DNA from: Rossellomorea aquimaris
Lineage (GTDB): Bacteria; Bacillota; Bacilli; Bacillales; Bacillaceae_B
Assembly: GCF_008180865.1 (NCBI RefSeq)
Contig: NZ_VTEX01000001.1
Location: 65,116 to 129,115, forward strand
Length of the DNA stretch: 64,000 bases
Reading direction: 5' to 3'
Shown: piece after piece, positions 1-8,555 of the stretch
How positions within the stretch are numbered: the stretch's first letter is position 1
Layout of the letters: each line of letters starts with the position of its first letter
Notes under the pieces: generated by a model
What the model was told of the DNA's origin: nothing
The model's input: the letters and a program-made list of their open reading frames with translations, nothing else
Database searches by the model: none
Translations under genes and position numbers: made by a program

Positions 1-1
1 C

Positions 2-520
<519 letters not shown>

Positions 521-527
521 TCGGGAA

Positions 528-552
528 AATCGGCATTGTGCCGGTTTTTTTA
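528..552 (+). terminator. Rho-independent terminator after azr
   Basis: A 6-7 bp stem (ATCGGCA/TGCCGGT) with a 3-nt loop is followed by seven T residues. Confidence 0.65.
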
Positions 553-579
553 TTTGGTTCAATTTATACAATCCAAAAT

Positions 580-621
580 AATAAAAGCTGATCCATTAGC
601 GCATACTAATTGGATCAGCCG
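580..621 (-). terminator. Terminator of yhdB
   Basis: Arms GCTGATCCA (587-595) and TGGATCAGC (611-619) pair perfectly. On the minus strand they are followed by a T-rich tract, just after the yhdB stop. Confidence 0.7.
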
Positions 622-641
622 TAGGTGGAATTCTCTTTTTG

Positions 642-896
642 TTACATCTCTGCAAAGGTTTCCTCAAGTGGTTGCTCGACACTATAGGTGAAGTTTGCAT
701 GTTCAATATATCGTAAAAGCGTATATAGGTTACGCTCTACAACCGTGTAATCATTAGAAAAATGATACGCATGTAAGAAGTGTTCAATTCTTTTCGAAAG
801 AAGGTCATCCTTCGTTCTCACCATGAGGATCAACAGGTTATCCCATTCTGATCGGTGAGTGTAATACAAGGCCCGATCGTAATCGACTTTGTTCAC
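642..896 (-). CDS. yhdB: YhdB-like protein
   Basis: An 84-residue soluble protein with no signal peptide or membrane segment. It starts MNKVDYDRALYYTHRSEW and is rich in charged and aromatic residues. I recognise it as the YhdB-like family, of unknown function; the placement between azr/yhdA and yhdC reproduces the B. subtilis order. A minus-strand ribosome binding site (AAGGAGGGAA) sits just upstream of the ATG. It is transcribed alone, opposite to both neighbours. Function cannot be deduced from the sequence. Confidence 0.75.
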   Translation of the reverse strand: MNKVDYDRALYYTHRSEWDNLLILMVRTKDDLLSKRIEHFLHAYHFSNDYTVVERNLYTLLRYIEHANFTYSVEQPLEETFAEM

Positions 897-1062
897 TTGG
901 TTTCCCTCCTTTTGAAGGGGTAATCATATTGTATGGAGAAAACCGCTTTTATTTCTCTGTAAAAGTTGGTTATGTTGCAAATGCTGGCTTTCCTACTATT
1001 GGGTGAATAAATCAGTGAAATTAATTCATCCTATTAATGAAAAGTAAACAGAGGTGATGATA

Positions 1063-1365
1063 ATGAAGAAAGTCATAGCGATTGCATCAACCGTGTTTTT
1101 TCTGTTATTTTCAAGTCATGCAAATGCTCAACCAACGGATTATCAAAAATTTGGCCGGATTGCCACAGCCGTCATTAAAGAAGATTATCCTGGTCAGGCT
1201 GTGAAGGATTATCAATACCAGGGTAGAAAGAAAATGACCGAAAACAAAGTGGCCGATTCATTTGAATTTACCGTTCAAGAGAACAATGCAGAGAAAAAGG
1301 TACTTGTAGTCGTCGTACACGATCTTGATAATGAAAAAATACTGAACATTACGGTGCAGGAATAG
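1063..1365 (+). CDS. yhdC: Secreted DUF3889-family protein, YhdC-like
   Basis: A 100-residue protein with a signal peptide (MKKVIAIASTVFFLLFSSHANA, cleavage after ANA), so the mature part of about 78 residues is probably exported. The mature part resembles the DUF3889 family, to which B. subtilis YhdC belongs; no catalytic motif is visible. The frame could be opened at GTG 1054 or ATG 1057, but the Shine-Dalgarno GAGGTG at 1051-1056 overlaps those codons and is correctly spaced for ATG 1063, which also gives a standard signal peptide. A terminator follows. Family assignment is by recognition and synteny; molecular function unknown. Confidence 0.75.
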   Translation: MKKVIAIASTVFFLLFSSHANAQPTDYQKFGRIATAVIKEDYPGQAVKDYQYQGRKKMTENKVADSFEFTVQENNAEKKVLVVVVHDLDNEKILNITVQE

Positions 1366-1376
1366 GTGCAACAGAT

Positions 1377-1405
1377 AAAGTCTTCTAAATAGAAGGCTTT
1401 TTTTG
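1377..1405 (+). terminator. Terminator of yhdC
   Basis: AAAGTCTTCT pairs with AGAAGGCTTT (one G:T) around a 4-nt loop and is followed by T residues. Confidence 0.75.
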
Positions 1406-1566
1406 TTCGGAGAGCATAAAATAAAGTATTCTCTGCAAAGATTGAAACCATTTGCTAAAATAAACCTATACATAATCTATTTTTGATTTTGAAAGGGGTT
1501 CTTTGGTCCAATGTGATGCCATCTTTTTCTCACCTAAATAAAAACTGAATAGAGGGAGGAAAAGAT

Positions 1567-2757
1567 ATGCATTCCACTGCATTTAGAAATCTTTGGTTCG
1601 GTCAAGCATTAGCAAATATGGGAGATGTTTTGTACATTGTAGGGTTAATCTCCCTTGTATACAATATAACGGGTTCTGCTGTTTATATGACGGCCGTTCC
1701 TTTGGTGATTACGTTTTCGAGATTCATAAGCAGCATGGCGGCACCTCTTCTGTTGAATCGCACGCAAATGAAGAATTTAATTGCCTACTCTCAAATGGGA
1801 AAAACATTCTTCTTATGTTTCTTCCTCTTATTAATAGTACTCAATATTGAAAATGTGTGGTTCTTTTTAGGGTGTGCGAGTATCATTTCTTTTTTAGATG
1901 GATGGGCATTGCCTGCCAGGAATTCGTATGTGCCTTTTCTTGTAAAACGGGAAGAGTTGATGGGAGCGAACGGGTTTTTATCCACCGTCGATCAGACGAT
2001 ACAATTTTCAAGCTGGGCATTAGGTGGAATCCTATTATCGCTCATAAATGAAACGAATCTTTTTATCGTGATCATAGTTTTGTTTCTTGCAAGTACCCTG
2101 TTTATGATGAAGCTGCCTGTTATCCCAAGTACCAGCTTAGAAGTGAGGAAAGTTTGGTGGCAACAGCTTGGAGAAGGGTGGTCAGAAGTTAGAAAGAGAA
2201 AGGGATTAGTTCCCGTGTTTTGGATCTACGGGTTAGAGTCGATTTCAGGCACCGTTTGGATTGCGGCTGTTTTGTATTTGTATGTTGATCTGCAATTGCA
2301 GCGAGGAGAAGAATGGTGGGGGTTCATCAACTCCAGCTTCTTTGTAGGCTTGGTTCTTGCTTCGTATTTGATTTTTAAGCTTCACGGCTTGTTTTCAAAG
2401 TACAGGCATAGATGGCTCCCGCTTTGCATGGTCTTTACCTCAAGTGTGACACTCGTCTTTGCCTGGAATAAGGTTGCTCTCCTTGCACTTGTTTTATCCT
2501 TTGTGTTCGGATTGTTTGATCAAATTAAAAATGTCGTTCTTCAGACGTATTTGCAGGAAAGTGCACCACCTGAAGAGCTCGGGAAAATCTATGCTGCTCA
2601 AGGAGCGTTAACCACATTGCTGTTTGGGTTATCCTCTGTTGGAGTAGGGCTGCTTCTTGAAGTACTAAGTATTTCAATGATTTTTTCACTATCAGCACTC
2701 TTACTGGTGGGTACTCTCATTCCAGTTATGCTGCTTCAAAAGAATTTCCGGACATAA
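1567..2757 (+). CDS. MFS transporter
   Basis: A 396-residue polytopic membrane protein with about 12 hydrophobic segments and a short cytoplasmic loop near residue 200. It opens FRNLWFGQALANMGD, the typical first helix of drug-exporter MFS proteins of the DHA3/MefA-like group, and retains ALPARNSYVPFLVKREELMGANG, a characteristic stretch after helix 4. A strong ribosome binding site (GAGGGAGGAAAAGAT) precedes the ATG. It stands alone between terminators. Substrate cannot be read from sequence; efflux of a small hydrophobic compound is an inference from family. Confidence 0.8.
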   Translation: MHSTAFRNLWFGQALANMGDVLYIVGLISLVYNITGSAVYMTAVPLVITFSRFISSMAAPLLLNRTQMKNLIAYSQMGKTFFLCFFLLLIVLNIENVWFFLGCASIISFLDGWALPARNSYVPFLVKREELMGANGFLSTVDQTIQFSSWALGGILLSLINETNLFIVIIVLFLASTLFMMKLPVIPSTSLEVRKVWWQQLGEGWSEVRKRKGLVPVFWIYGLESISGTVWIAAVLYLYVDLQLQRGEEWWGFINSSFFVGLVLASYLIFKLHGLFSKYRHRWLPLCMVFTSSVTLVFAWNKVALLALVLSFVFGLFDQIKNVVLQTYLQESAPPEELGKIYAAQGALTTLLFGLSSVGVGLLLEVLSISMIFSLSALLLVGTLIPVMLLQKNFRT

Positions 2758-2764
2758 CATCGAT

Positions 2765-2807
2765 AAAAAAAGCTGTTCCCAACTCGTGATAGGGAGCAGC
2801 TTTTTTT
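2765..2807 (+). terminator. Terminator of the MFS gene
   Basis: AAAGCTGTTCCC pairs with GGGAGCAGCTTT around an 11-nt loop, followed by a run of T. It directly abuts the first, half-length copy of the structured repeat. Confidence 0.85.
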
Positions 2808-2808
2808 G

Positions 2809-2857
2809 TCGACTTCATCTTATGCTTCGCCCCAGTGCGAGCCTTTCGCTTTTCGAG
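2809..2857 (+). repeat. Truncated structured repeat, right arm only
   Basis: Contains only the 3' half of the ~123-bp repeat: the CTTATGCTT block, GCCCCA, the 5-nt spacer GTGCG, GAGCC and the CGCTTTTC tail. The complementary left arm is missing, and the terminator of the upstream gene occupies its place. Confidence 0.75.
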
Positions 2858-2859
2858 AT

Positions 2860-2982
2860 GTCCAGCTCCGGCGGCTAGAGGCTCGAGGTCATAAGTCAAA
2901 TCCACAAAAAAGGCAAAGAGCGCCTTTTGTGCGGATTCGCCTTATGCTTGTCGCCTCTGACCAAGCCGCCTCCGCTTTTCTT
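2860..2982 (+). repeat. Structured ~123-bp repeat, unit 1
   Basis: Conserved frame GTCCAGCTCC, then stem 1 GGCGGCT (2870-2876) pairing with AGCCGCC (2964-2970), stem 2 AGAGGC (2877-2882) pairing with GCCTCT (2953-2958), then TCGAGGTCATAAG with CATAAG facing CTTATG. An inner hairpin contains AAATCC/GGATT and AAGGC/GCCTT. A constant 5-nt bulge (GACCA) separates the two right-hand stem strands. The tail is TCCGCTTTTC. Confidence 0.9.
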
Positions 2983-2985
2983 CAT

Positions 2986-3109
2986 GTCCAGCTCCGCCGG
3001 GTAGTCCCTCGAGGTCATAAGGCAAGGTCGCCAAAAAGGCAAAAAGCCGCCTTTTCAGCGACCTCGCCTTATGCTTGTCGGGCCTGACCAACCCGGCTCC
3101 GCTTTTCTT
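2986..3109 (+). repeat. Structured ~123-bp repeat, unit 2
   Basis: Same frame as unit 1 but with different stems: stem 1 GCCGGGT (2996-3002) pairs perfectly with ACCCGGC (3091-3097); stem 2 AGTCCC pairs with GGGCCT with one mismatch; the inner hairpin uses AGGTCGC/GCGACCT. The bulge is again GACCA. Confidence 0.9.
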
Positions 3110-3232
3110 GTCCAGCTCCAGGGGCTTGGGGCTCGAGGTCATAAGTCAAATCCACAAAAAAGGCAAAGAGCGCCTTTTTTGCGGATTCGCCTTATGCTTG
3201 TCGCCCCAGTGCGAGCCCCTTCCGCTTTTCTT
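3110..3232 (+). repeat. Structured ~123-bp repeat, unit 3
   Basis: Stem 1 AGGGGCT (3120-3126) pairs perfectly with AGCCCCT (3214-3220); stem 2 TGGGGC (3127-3132) pairs with GCCCCA (3203-3208); bulge GTGCG. The inner hairpin is like that of unit 1. The unit ends about 60 bases before the spoVR start. No gene is present between 2758 and 3291. Confidence 0.9.
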
Positions 3233-3291
3233 TTCATCAAATCCCTTTTCTCTTCATACATTTAGATAAGAGTATAAAGAGGGGGATGGCG

Positions 3292-4704
3292 ATGAATTTA
3301 GAGGAACAAAGGCAGTTACAAAATGCGATAGGGGAAATTACTGAGATTGCAGCCGGGTTTGGTCTTGATTTTTATCCGATGCGTTATGAGATTTGTCCTG
3401 CTGAAATTATTTATACATTCGGTGCTTATGGAATGCCGACCCGATTTTCTCACTGGAGTTTTGGGAAACAGTTTCATAAGATGAAGCTTCAATATGATTT
3501 GGGTTTAAGTAAAATATACGAGCTCGTGATTAACTCGGATCCTTGCTATGCTTTTTTATTGGATTCGAATTCGCTTATTCAGAATAAGTTGATTGTTGCC
3601 CATGTGTTGGCCCATTGTGATTTCTTTAAGAATAATGTGCGATTCCAGAATACGAAGCGGGATATGGTGGAAAGTATGGCGGCTACTGCGGAACGGGTGC
3701 GAAGATATGAGATCGAGCATGGGAAGCAGGAGGTTGAAAACTTCCTCGATGCCGTGCTTGCCGTGGATGAGCATATTGATCCGTCATTGATGCGCCCGAA
3801 GTTGTCGTGGACGATGGATGACGTGGAGTGGGTTGAGGAAGAAGTGACTCATGCGACTCCTTATGACGATCTGTGGTCGTTGGATGAAAAACCGAAGAGC
3901 AGGGAAAAGAAGAAAGTGAAGAAGAAGTTCCCGCCACAGCCGGAAAAGGATATTCTCCTTTTTATTGAGCAGTATAGCAGGGAGTTGTCTGACTGGCAGC
4001 GGGACATACTGACGATGATGAGGGAAGAAATGCTATATTTCTGGCCGCAGCTTGAAACGAAAATCATGAATGAAGGCTGGGCTTCGTATTGGCATCAGCG
4101 CATCATCCGTGAAATGGATTTGACGAGTGGTGAGTCCATCGAGTTTGCAAAGCTGAATGCAGGTGTAGTACAGCCTTCCCGTACGCAGATCAATCCATAT
4201 TATTTAGGATTGAAGATTTTTGAAGATATTGAAGATCGTTTCGACAACCCTACGGATGAAATGAAAAAGCGTGGGGTGAAACCAAATTCAGGGCGAGAAA
4301 AGATGTTTGAGGTTCGTGAGATTGAATCTGACATTTCCTTCTTACGGAACTATTTAACGAAGGATCTTGTTACGAGAGAAGATATGTATTTATTCCAGAA
4401 GCAAGGAAAGGACTACAAAATCGTCGATAAAGAATGGACTCATGTACGGGACCAGCTGGTAGGCATGAGGGTCAATGGCGGTTTCCCTTACATTACCGTA
4501 AATGATGGGGATTATATGAAGAGCGGGGAGCTATATCTTAAGCACTGGTTTGAAGACGTGGAGCTCGATATTAAGTATTTAGAAAAAGTTTTACCGTATC
4601 TGCATCAGCTGTGGGGAAGACCGGTCCATATCGAAACCCATGTGGAGAACCGTGATATGTTATTTACCTATGACGGAAGAAGCGTACAACGAAAATATTT
4701 GTAA
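3292..4704 (+). CDS. spoVR: Stage V sporulation protein R (SpoVR)
   Basis: A 470-residue protein that matches SpoVR along its whole length: [17 protein letters not shown] near residue 25, [13 protein letters not shown] near 60, [12 protein letters not shown] near 105, [18 protein letters not shown] near 260, then the C-terminal region with [15 protein letters not shown]. SpoVR is a mother-cell protein needed for normal spore cortex assembly; its biochemistry is not settled. An ATG at 3286 lies directly on the ribosome binding site (AAAGAGGGGG, 3276-3285), so ATG 3292, six bases later, is preferred. Histidines in HVLAHCDFF and the WxxYWHQRI segment suggest a metal site, which is inference. A terminator follows. 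Confidence 0.95.
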   Translation: MNLEEQRQLQNAIGEITEIAAGFGLDFYPMRYEICPAEIIYTFGAYGMPTRFSHWSFGKQFHKMKLQYDLGLSKIYELVINSDPCYAFLLDSNSLIQNKLIVAHVLAHCDFFKNNVRFQNTKRDMVESMAATAERVRRYEIEHGKQEVENFLDAVLAVDEHIDPSLMRPKLSWTMDDVEWVEEEVTHATPYDDLWSLDEKPKSREKKKVKKKFPPQPEKDILLFIEQYSRELSDWQRDILTMMREEMLYFWPQLETKIMNEGWASYWHQRIIREMDLTSGESIEFAKLNAGVVQPSRTQINPYYLGLKIFEDIEDRFDNPTDEMKKRGVKPNSGREKMFEVREIESDISFLRNYLTKDLVTREDMYLFQKQGKDYKIVDKEWTHVRDQLVGMRVNGGFPYITVNDGDYMKSGELYLKHWFEDVELDIKYLEKVLPYLHQLWGRPVHIETHVENRDMLFTYDGRSVQRKYL

Positions 4705-4710
4705 ATTGGC

Positions 4711-4756
4711 AGAGCAGTTCCAGGTGAAATCCTGGAACTGCTGTTTTCCTTTTTAG
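4711..4756 (+). terminator. Terminator of spoVR
   Basis: GCAGTTCCAGG pairs perfectly with CCTGGAACTGC around a 6-nt loop and is followed by a T-rich tract. Confidence 0.9.
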
Positions 4757-4833
4757 GTAAAGGTGTTCTAAATAGATGGACTGGCTTATACGATAAATAG
4801 AGAGCTTATATTAAACTTTAGGAGGAGACGGGA

Positions 4834-5178
4834 ATGGCAGATGTTGAAGTCTTTATCGGTGATTTAACGGACCAGACATTTCATTATGAAGGAGGGGACT
4901 GGAATCATAATTACCCGAAAAGGATCAGTCCGTTTTTTCCGAAAGGGTATGAACTCTTTTTCTCCCTATTGGATGGCATTTACTATAAAAAAATAGAAGG
5001 CAGGCAAACAGACTGGGGAAGTCATACTTGTTTGATGTACCCGGATGAAATGCAGTCGGTATTGGAAGATTACTATAAGCGGGATATGGATAATGAACAG
5101 GTGCAGCAACTATTTCAATTTATAAAGCAATTAAATCCCCATCAACAATACGGCTTAGTGGCATGCGAGATGTCATAA
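4834..5178 (+). CDS. Uncharacterised 114-residue protein
   Basis: I do not recognise the family. The protein is soluble and acidic, rich in Tyr, Trp and Asp, with no signal peptide or membrane helix. It begins MADVEVFIGDLTDQTF and includes FFPKGYELFFSLLDGIYYKK near the middle and a predicted helical C-terminus. The ribosome binding site AGGAGGAG lies 8 bases before the ATG, so the start is well supported. It is monocistronic, between two terminators. Function unknown. Confidence 0.75.
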   Translation: MADVEVFIGDLTDQTFHYEGGDWNHNYPKRISPFFPKGYELFFSLLDGIYYKKIEGRQTDWGSHTCLMYPDEMQSVLEDYYKRDMDNEQVQQLFQFIKQLNPHQQYGLVACEMS

Positions 5179-5183
5179 CGTAG

Positions 5184-5218
5184 AAAAGGACAAACTGCCT
5201 CAGGCATTTGTCCTTTTT
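5184..5218 (+). terminator. Bidirectional terminator
   Basis: AAAAGGACAAACTGCC pairs with GGCATTTGTCCTTTT around a 3-nt loop; T-runs lie on both strands, serving the convergent genes on both sides. Confidence 0.85.
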
Positions 5219-5846
5219 ACATACTTACATTATTTCGACTGGTGAATCGGGTATTGAGTCTATCGGTGAAAAATAAAAAGGATTTCTGAAAGATGGGACT
5301 TTGAATAAACGTATAAATAAAAGTAAAAACGAAGACTGGGCCGGAAAGAAGCAGTCCGATCAGTAATACAGCACACTCACACATGATCCGGACTCTGCTG
5401 ATTGAAAGATTCGTTAAATCTGAAATGGTAAGCATAAACCCGTCCCGCGGACCCGTACCGAGGTGTGCCGCTGAATACAATCCCCCGCCAACCCCCATTA
5501 AAATAATCGCTGATAATAGAATCAGGATATCTGAGACTATGTTCGTTTGAGGAGGAAGCAGGTCGTAAAATAGAAAGAAGTCGACCAACATGCCAACCAT
5601 CACACCGTTAAGGATCGTCCCGATACGAACATACTGCCCTTTCAAAACAAGGGTCCCTGCAATGAGGGTGGCACCGACAATGATATTCCACGTACCAATC
5701 GTTAAGCCGAACTTCTCAAATAAGGCAATGTTTAACACATCCCATGGATGGATTCCTAAGTACTGCACTTTGATGGACATACTGATCCCATAACTGAAAA
5801 TAAGTAACCCTATTACAAAATAACTTATTTGCCAATAGATTTTCAT
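5217..5846 (-). CDS. YczE/YyaS/YitT-family integral membrane protein
   Basis: A 209-residue membrane protein with about five hydrophobic segments. It contains GISMSIKVQYLGIHPWDVLN near residue 20 and GVGGGLYSAAHLGTGPRDG near 120, two blocks shared with the YczE branch of the YitT/YczE membrane family. The family has no established transport substrate; B. subtilis YczE sits beside the surfactin locus and affects bacillomycin/plipastatin production in some strains, but there is no such cluster here. The ribosome binding site AAGGAG lies 5 bases before the ATG. It converges with the preceding gene on a shared terminator. Confidence 0.75.
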   Translation of the reverse strand: MKIYWQISYFVIGLLIFSYGISMSIKVQYLGIHPWDVLNIALFEKFGLTIGTWNIIVGATLIAGTLVLKGQYVRIGTILNGVMVGMLVDFFLFYDLLPPQTNIVSDILILLSAIILMGVGGGLYSAAHLGTGPRDGFMLTISDLTNLSISRVRIMCECAVLLIGLLLSGPVFVFTFIYTFIQSPIFQKSFLFFTDRLNTRFTSRNNVSM

Positions 5847-6111
5847 AGTGTCTCCTTTGAAATGACAGTCATCACTCTATAACAATATTTTACAACGAAA
5901 AGGTTTATGAAGATATGGTTTGTTTTCAGTTTGGCAGAGAGAGGACGAAGGTCCTTCAAGAGATATACATCCTTTGAAGGAAAAAACAGTAGGAGACTAG
6001 GAGTAAAGGAGTGAATATTCAGATATTTCCTTTGTTTGAAGGGGTTGTATTTGACAGCGCTTTCGATGGTCGATAGAGTTTTAGTAAGACGAGTAATGGG
6101 GGAATGAGTAG

Positions 6112-7656
6112 ATGCATACTGTGAAAAACGCATGGGAGACACTTTGGAAATGGCACGGAGATGTTATGGATACTTTGCAATTTTTCACTTCCGGAAGTAC
6201 ACCTGCTGCTTCTCGCGAGGTGGATACCAATCTTGTTCCGGAGCCTAATGCAAATCCAACACAGAAAATCGGGTTTTTTTTGGGACCACTCCTATTTATT
6301 CTTATCATGTTATTTTTCTCTCCTGAAGGTTTGGCGAAGGAGGCTGTTGCTGTCCTTGCAGGTACAACATGGATAGCGGTATGGTGGATAACAGAAGCAA
6401 TACCTATTCCGGCAACTGCTTTGTTGCCGATCATTTTGTTTCCACTTACGGGAGCTCTCCAATCCGGAGATGTAACGTCTGCATATGGTGATAGTACGAT
6501 TTTTCTTTTTATGGGTGGGTTTATCATTGCGATTGCCATGGAAAAGTGGAACTTACATAAGCGGATTGCCATGAACATCATTCTGTTGATTGGTACAGGC
6601 ACCGAGAGAATCGTCCTTGGATTTATGCTCGCTACCGGTTTTTTATCTATGTGGATCTCGAATACGGCAACGGCTATGATGATGCTTCCGATTGGAACAG
6701 CCGTGATTTATCAAGTTAATGAAAGTCTAAAAAAGGAGGGGGCTAATAGAACGGGGCACTTCAGTAAAGTGATCATGCTGGGGATTGCCTATAGTGCATC
6801 GATTGGAGGCTTGGGAACGTTGATCGGAACGCCTCCAAACACGATATTTGCTGCAGTGGTGAAACAGTTGTATGGGATTGATTTCTCATTTGCGAAGTGG
6901 ATGCTTTTTGGTGTTCCACTTGCTGCTATTCTTCTATTTGTTACTTGGTGGTATTTAATCAAGGTGGCTTTTCCATTAAAGATTAAAGAATTGCCGGGGG
7001 GAAGGGAGATTGTAGAGAAAGAGAACCGGTCTCTTGGTCGCATTTCATTTGAAGAAAAGCTTGTTCTTACGGTCTTTGTCGCTACAGCCCTATGCTGGAT
7101 CACTCGATCGTTTCTATTGAACCAATGGATTCCGTCATTAGACGACACCATCATAGCAATTACAGGGGCACTCGTTTTATTTCTTCTTCCAGGAAGAAAG
7201 GAATCCCGATTGATCAATTGGGACGATGCGAAGAAGCTTCCATGGGGGATCCTGCTCTTATTCGGTGGAGGTCTTGCCATTGCCAAGGGTTTCAAAGAAA
7301 CGGGGTTGGCAGAGTGGATCGGACAGCAACTAACGATTCTTGAAGGGATTTCCTTCATTATTATCCTGCTATCAGTGACGGCCTTTGTTATTTTCTTAAC
7401 GGAAATTACGTCCAATACGGCGACAGCCACGATGATGTTTCCAATAATGGCTGCCCTTGCAGCTGCCTTGAATATTCACCCTTATAGTTTGATGGTGGCG
7501 GCGGGCTTAGCCGCGTCATGTGCTTTCATGCTGCCGGTGGCTACACCTCCGAATGCTGTCGTATTCGGATCAGGTTATATCAAAATGGGGGATATGGTCA
7601 AGGCGGGAGTATGGTTAAATCTAATTAGTATCGTATTTATTACACTTTTGATTTAA
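6112..7656 (+). CDS. DASS-family sodium:carboxylate symporter (SLC13 type)
   Basis: A 514-residue polytopic protein of the divalent anion:Na+ symporter family. Both signature hairpin loops of the two inverted repeats are present: SNTATAMMMLPI near residue 185 and TSNTATATMMFPI near 435, which form the paired Na+/carboxylate sites in this fold. GTPPNTIF near 240 and ATPPNAVVF near 480 are the matching helix-breaking motifs. The likely substrates are C4-dicarboxylates such as succinate, malate and fumarate, by family. The N-terminal 50 residues are hydrophilic; ATG 6166 is an alternative start, and no strong ribosome binding site decides between them. Confidence 0.85.
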   Translation: MHTVKNAWETLWKWHGDVMDTLQFFTSGSTPAASREVDTNLVPEPNANPTQKIGFFLGPLLFILIMLFFSPEGLAKEAVAVLAGTTWIAVWWITEAIPIPATALLPIILFPLTGALQSGDVTSAYGDSTIFLFMGGFIIAIAMEKWNLHKRIAMNIILLIGTGTERIVLGFMLATGFLSMWISNTATAMMMLPIGTAVIYQVNESLKKEGANRTGHFSKVIMLGIAYSASIGGLGTLIGTPPNTIFAAVVKQLYGIDFSFAKWMLFGVPLAAILLFVTWWYLIKVAFPLKIKELPGGREIVEKENRSLGRISFEEKLVLTVFVATALCWITRSFLLNQWIPSLDDTIIAITGALVLFLLPGRKESRLINWDDAKKLPWGILLLFGGGLAIAKGFKETGLAEWIGQQLTILEGISFIIILLSVTAFVIFLTEITSNTATATMMFPIMAALAAALNIHPYSLMVAAGLAASCAFMLPVATPPNAVVFGSGYIKMGDMVKAGVWLNLISIVFITLLI

Positions 7657-7717
7657 TTTTTCATGCCACTCGTATGGGGAATCGATTTAAGTGTATTTCC
7701 TGCAAATATGAACTAAA

Positions 7718-7752
7718 GAAAAATCGGATCATTTCCTTGATCCGATTTTTTG
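7718..7752 (+). terminator. Bidirectional terminator
   Basis: AAAAATCGGATCA pairs with TGATCCGATTTTT around a 6-nt loop, between the convergent symporter and 3-hydroxybutyrate dehydrogenase genes. Confidence 0.9.
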
Positions 7753-7760
7753 GGTGCGTA

Positions 7761-8537
7761 TTATTGCGCAGTATAGCCGCCATCTAAAACAACGGCCTGT
7801 CCAGTTACACCTTTTGCTTTGTCACTGGACAGGAAAATGGTGTAGTCTGCAATTTCTTCTACTGATAATAATCTCTTTTGTGGAACAAGAGGGTAAATGA
7901 CATCCTCCAATACTTTTTCAAGCTTCACACCACGAGTCGTTGAAATATCCTTTAATTGGTTACGGACAAGGGGGGTATCCACGTATCCGGGGCATAGGGC
8001 ATTGACGGTAATCCCGTGTTCGGCACCTTCTAAAGCCGATACCTTTGTAAGTCCGATAACACCATGCTTGGCGCTGTTGTATGCCGCTTTACCGGCAAAA
8101 CCGATCAGTCCATTAATGGATGCCATATTGATGATACGACCGAATTTTTGCTTCTTCATATGAGGGAAAGCAAATTTTGTTGCGATAAAGGGAGCGGTCA
8201 GCATGATTTTGATCAGGAGCTCAAATTTTTCAATAGGGAATTCTTCAATTTGAGCTACGTGTTGAATACCTGCGTTATTGATTAATACGTCTATGCGGCC
8301 ATAGTGTTCAACTGTTTTATCAATTCCCGCTTTCACTTCTTTTTCATTAGTAACATCGCATTTAATGCCGAGGCAATCGAATCCTCTGTCTTTCAGTTCT
8401 TCAACCGCTTCATCCAATCCTTCTTGATTGATGTCTGAGAGAACAACTTTCGCACCATTTTGAGCAAAGTGTTCCCCGATTTCAAAACCAATCCCCCTTG
8501 CAGCACCTGTAATGAATACAACTTTATCATTGACCAT
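7761..8537 (-). CDS. 3-hydroxybutyrate dehydrogenase (SDR family)
   Basis: A 258-residue classical short-chain dehydrogenase. The NAD-binding motif TGAARGIG is near residue 10, NNAG near 88, the catalytic serine in NMASINGL near 140 and YNSAK near 154, with the C-terminal GQAVVLDGG. The sequence, and the QHVAQIEEFP segment after NNAGI, fit D-3-hydroxybutyrate dehydrogenase, which oxidises 3-hydroxybutyrate to acetoacetate with NAD+. The gene lies 18 bases after a GntP-type permease on the same strand. B. subtilis yxjC-yxjF has the same two ends but with scoA-scoB (succinyl-CoA:acetoacetate transferase) between them; those are absent here. Ribosome binding site GAGGAGGAAAAG supports the ATG. 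Confidence 0.88.
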   Translation of the reverse strand: MVNDKVVFITGAARGIGFEIGEHFAQNGAKVVLSDINQEGLDEAVEELKDRGFDCLGIKCDVTNEKEVKAGIDKTVEHYGRIDVLINNAGIQHVAQIEEFPIEKFELLIKIMLTAPFIATKFAFPHMKKQKFGRIINMASINGLIGFAGKAAYNSAKHGVIGLTKVSALEGAEHGITVNALCPGYVDTPLVRNQLKDISTTRGVKLEKVLEDVIYPLVPQKRLLSVEEIADYTIFLSSDKAKGVTGQAVVLDGGYTAQ

Positions 8538-8555
8538 CTTCTTTTCCTCCTCTGA

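Noticed and set aside
2806..3270. Several open frames of 60-93 codons on both strands across the first repeat cluster
   Set aside because: They follow the repeat units rather than a protein, have no ribosome binding site, and change sequence with the stems.
5843..6602. Minus-strand frames of 99 and 173 codons opposite the DASS symporter start
   Set aside because: They are antisense to a clear transporter gene, with no ribosome binding site and atypical composition.
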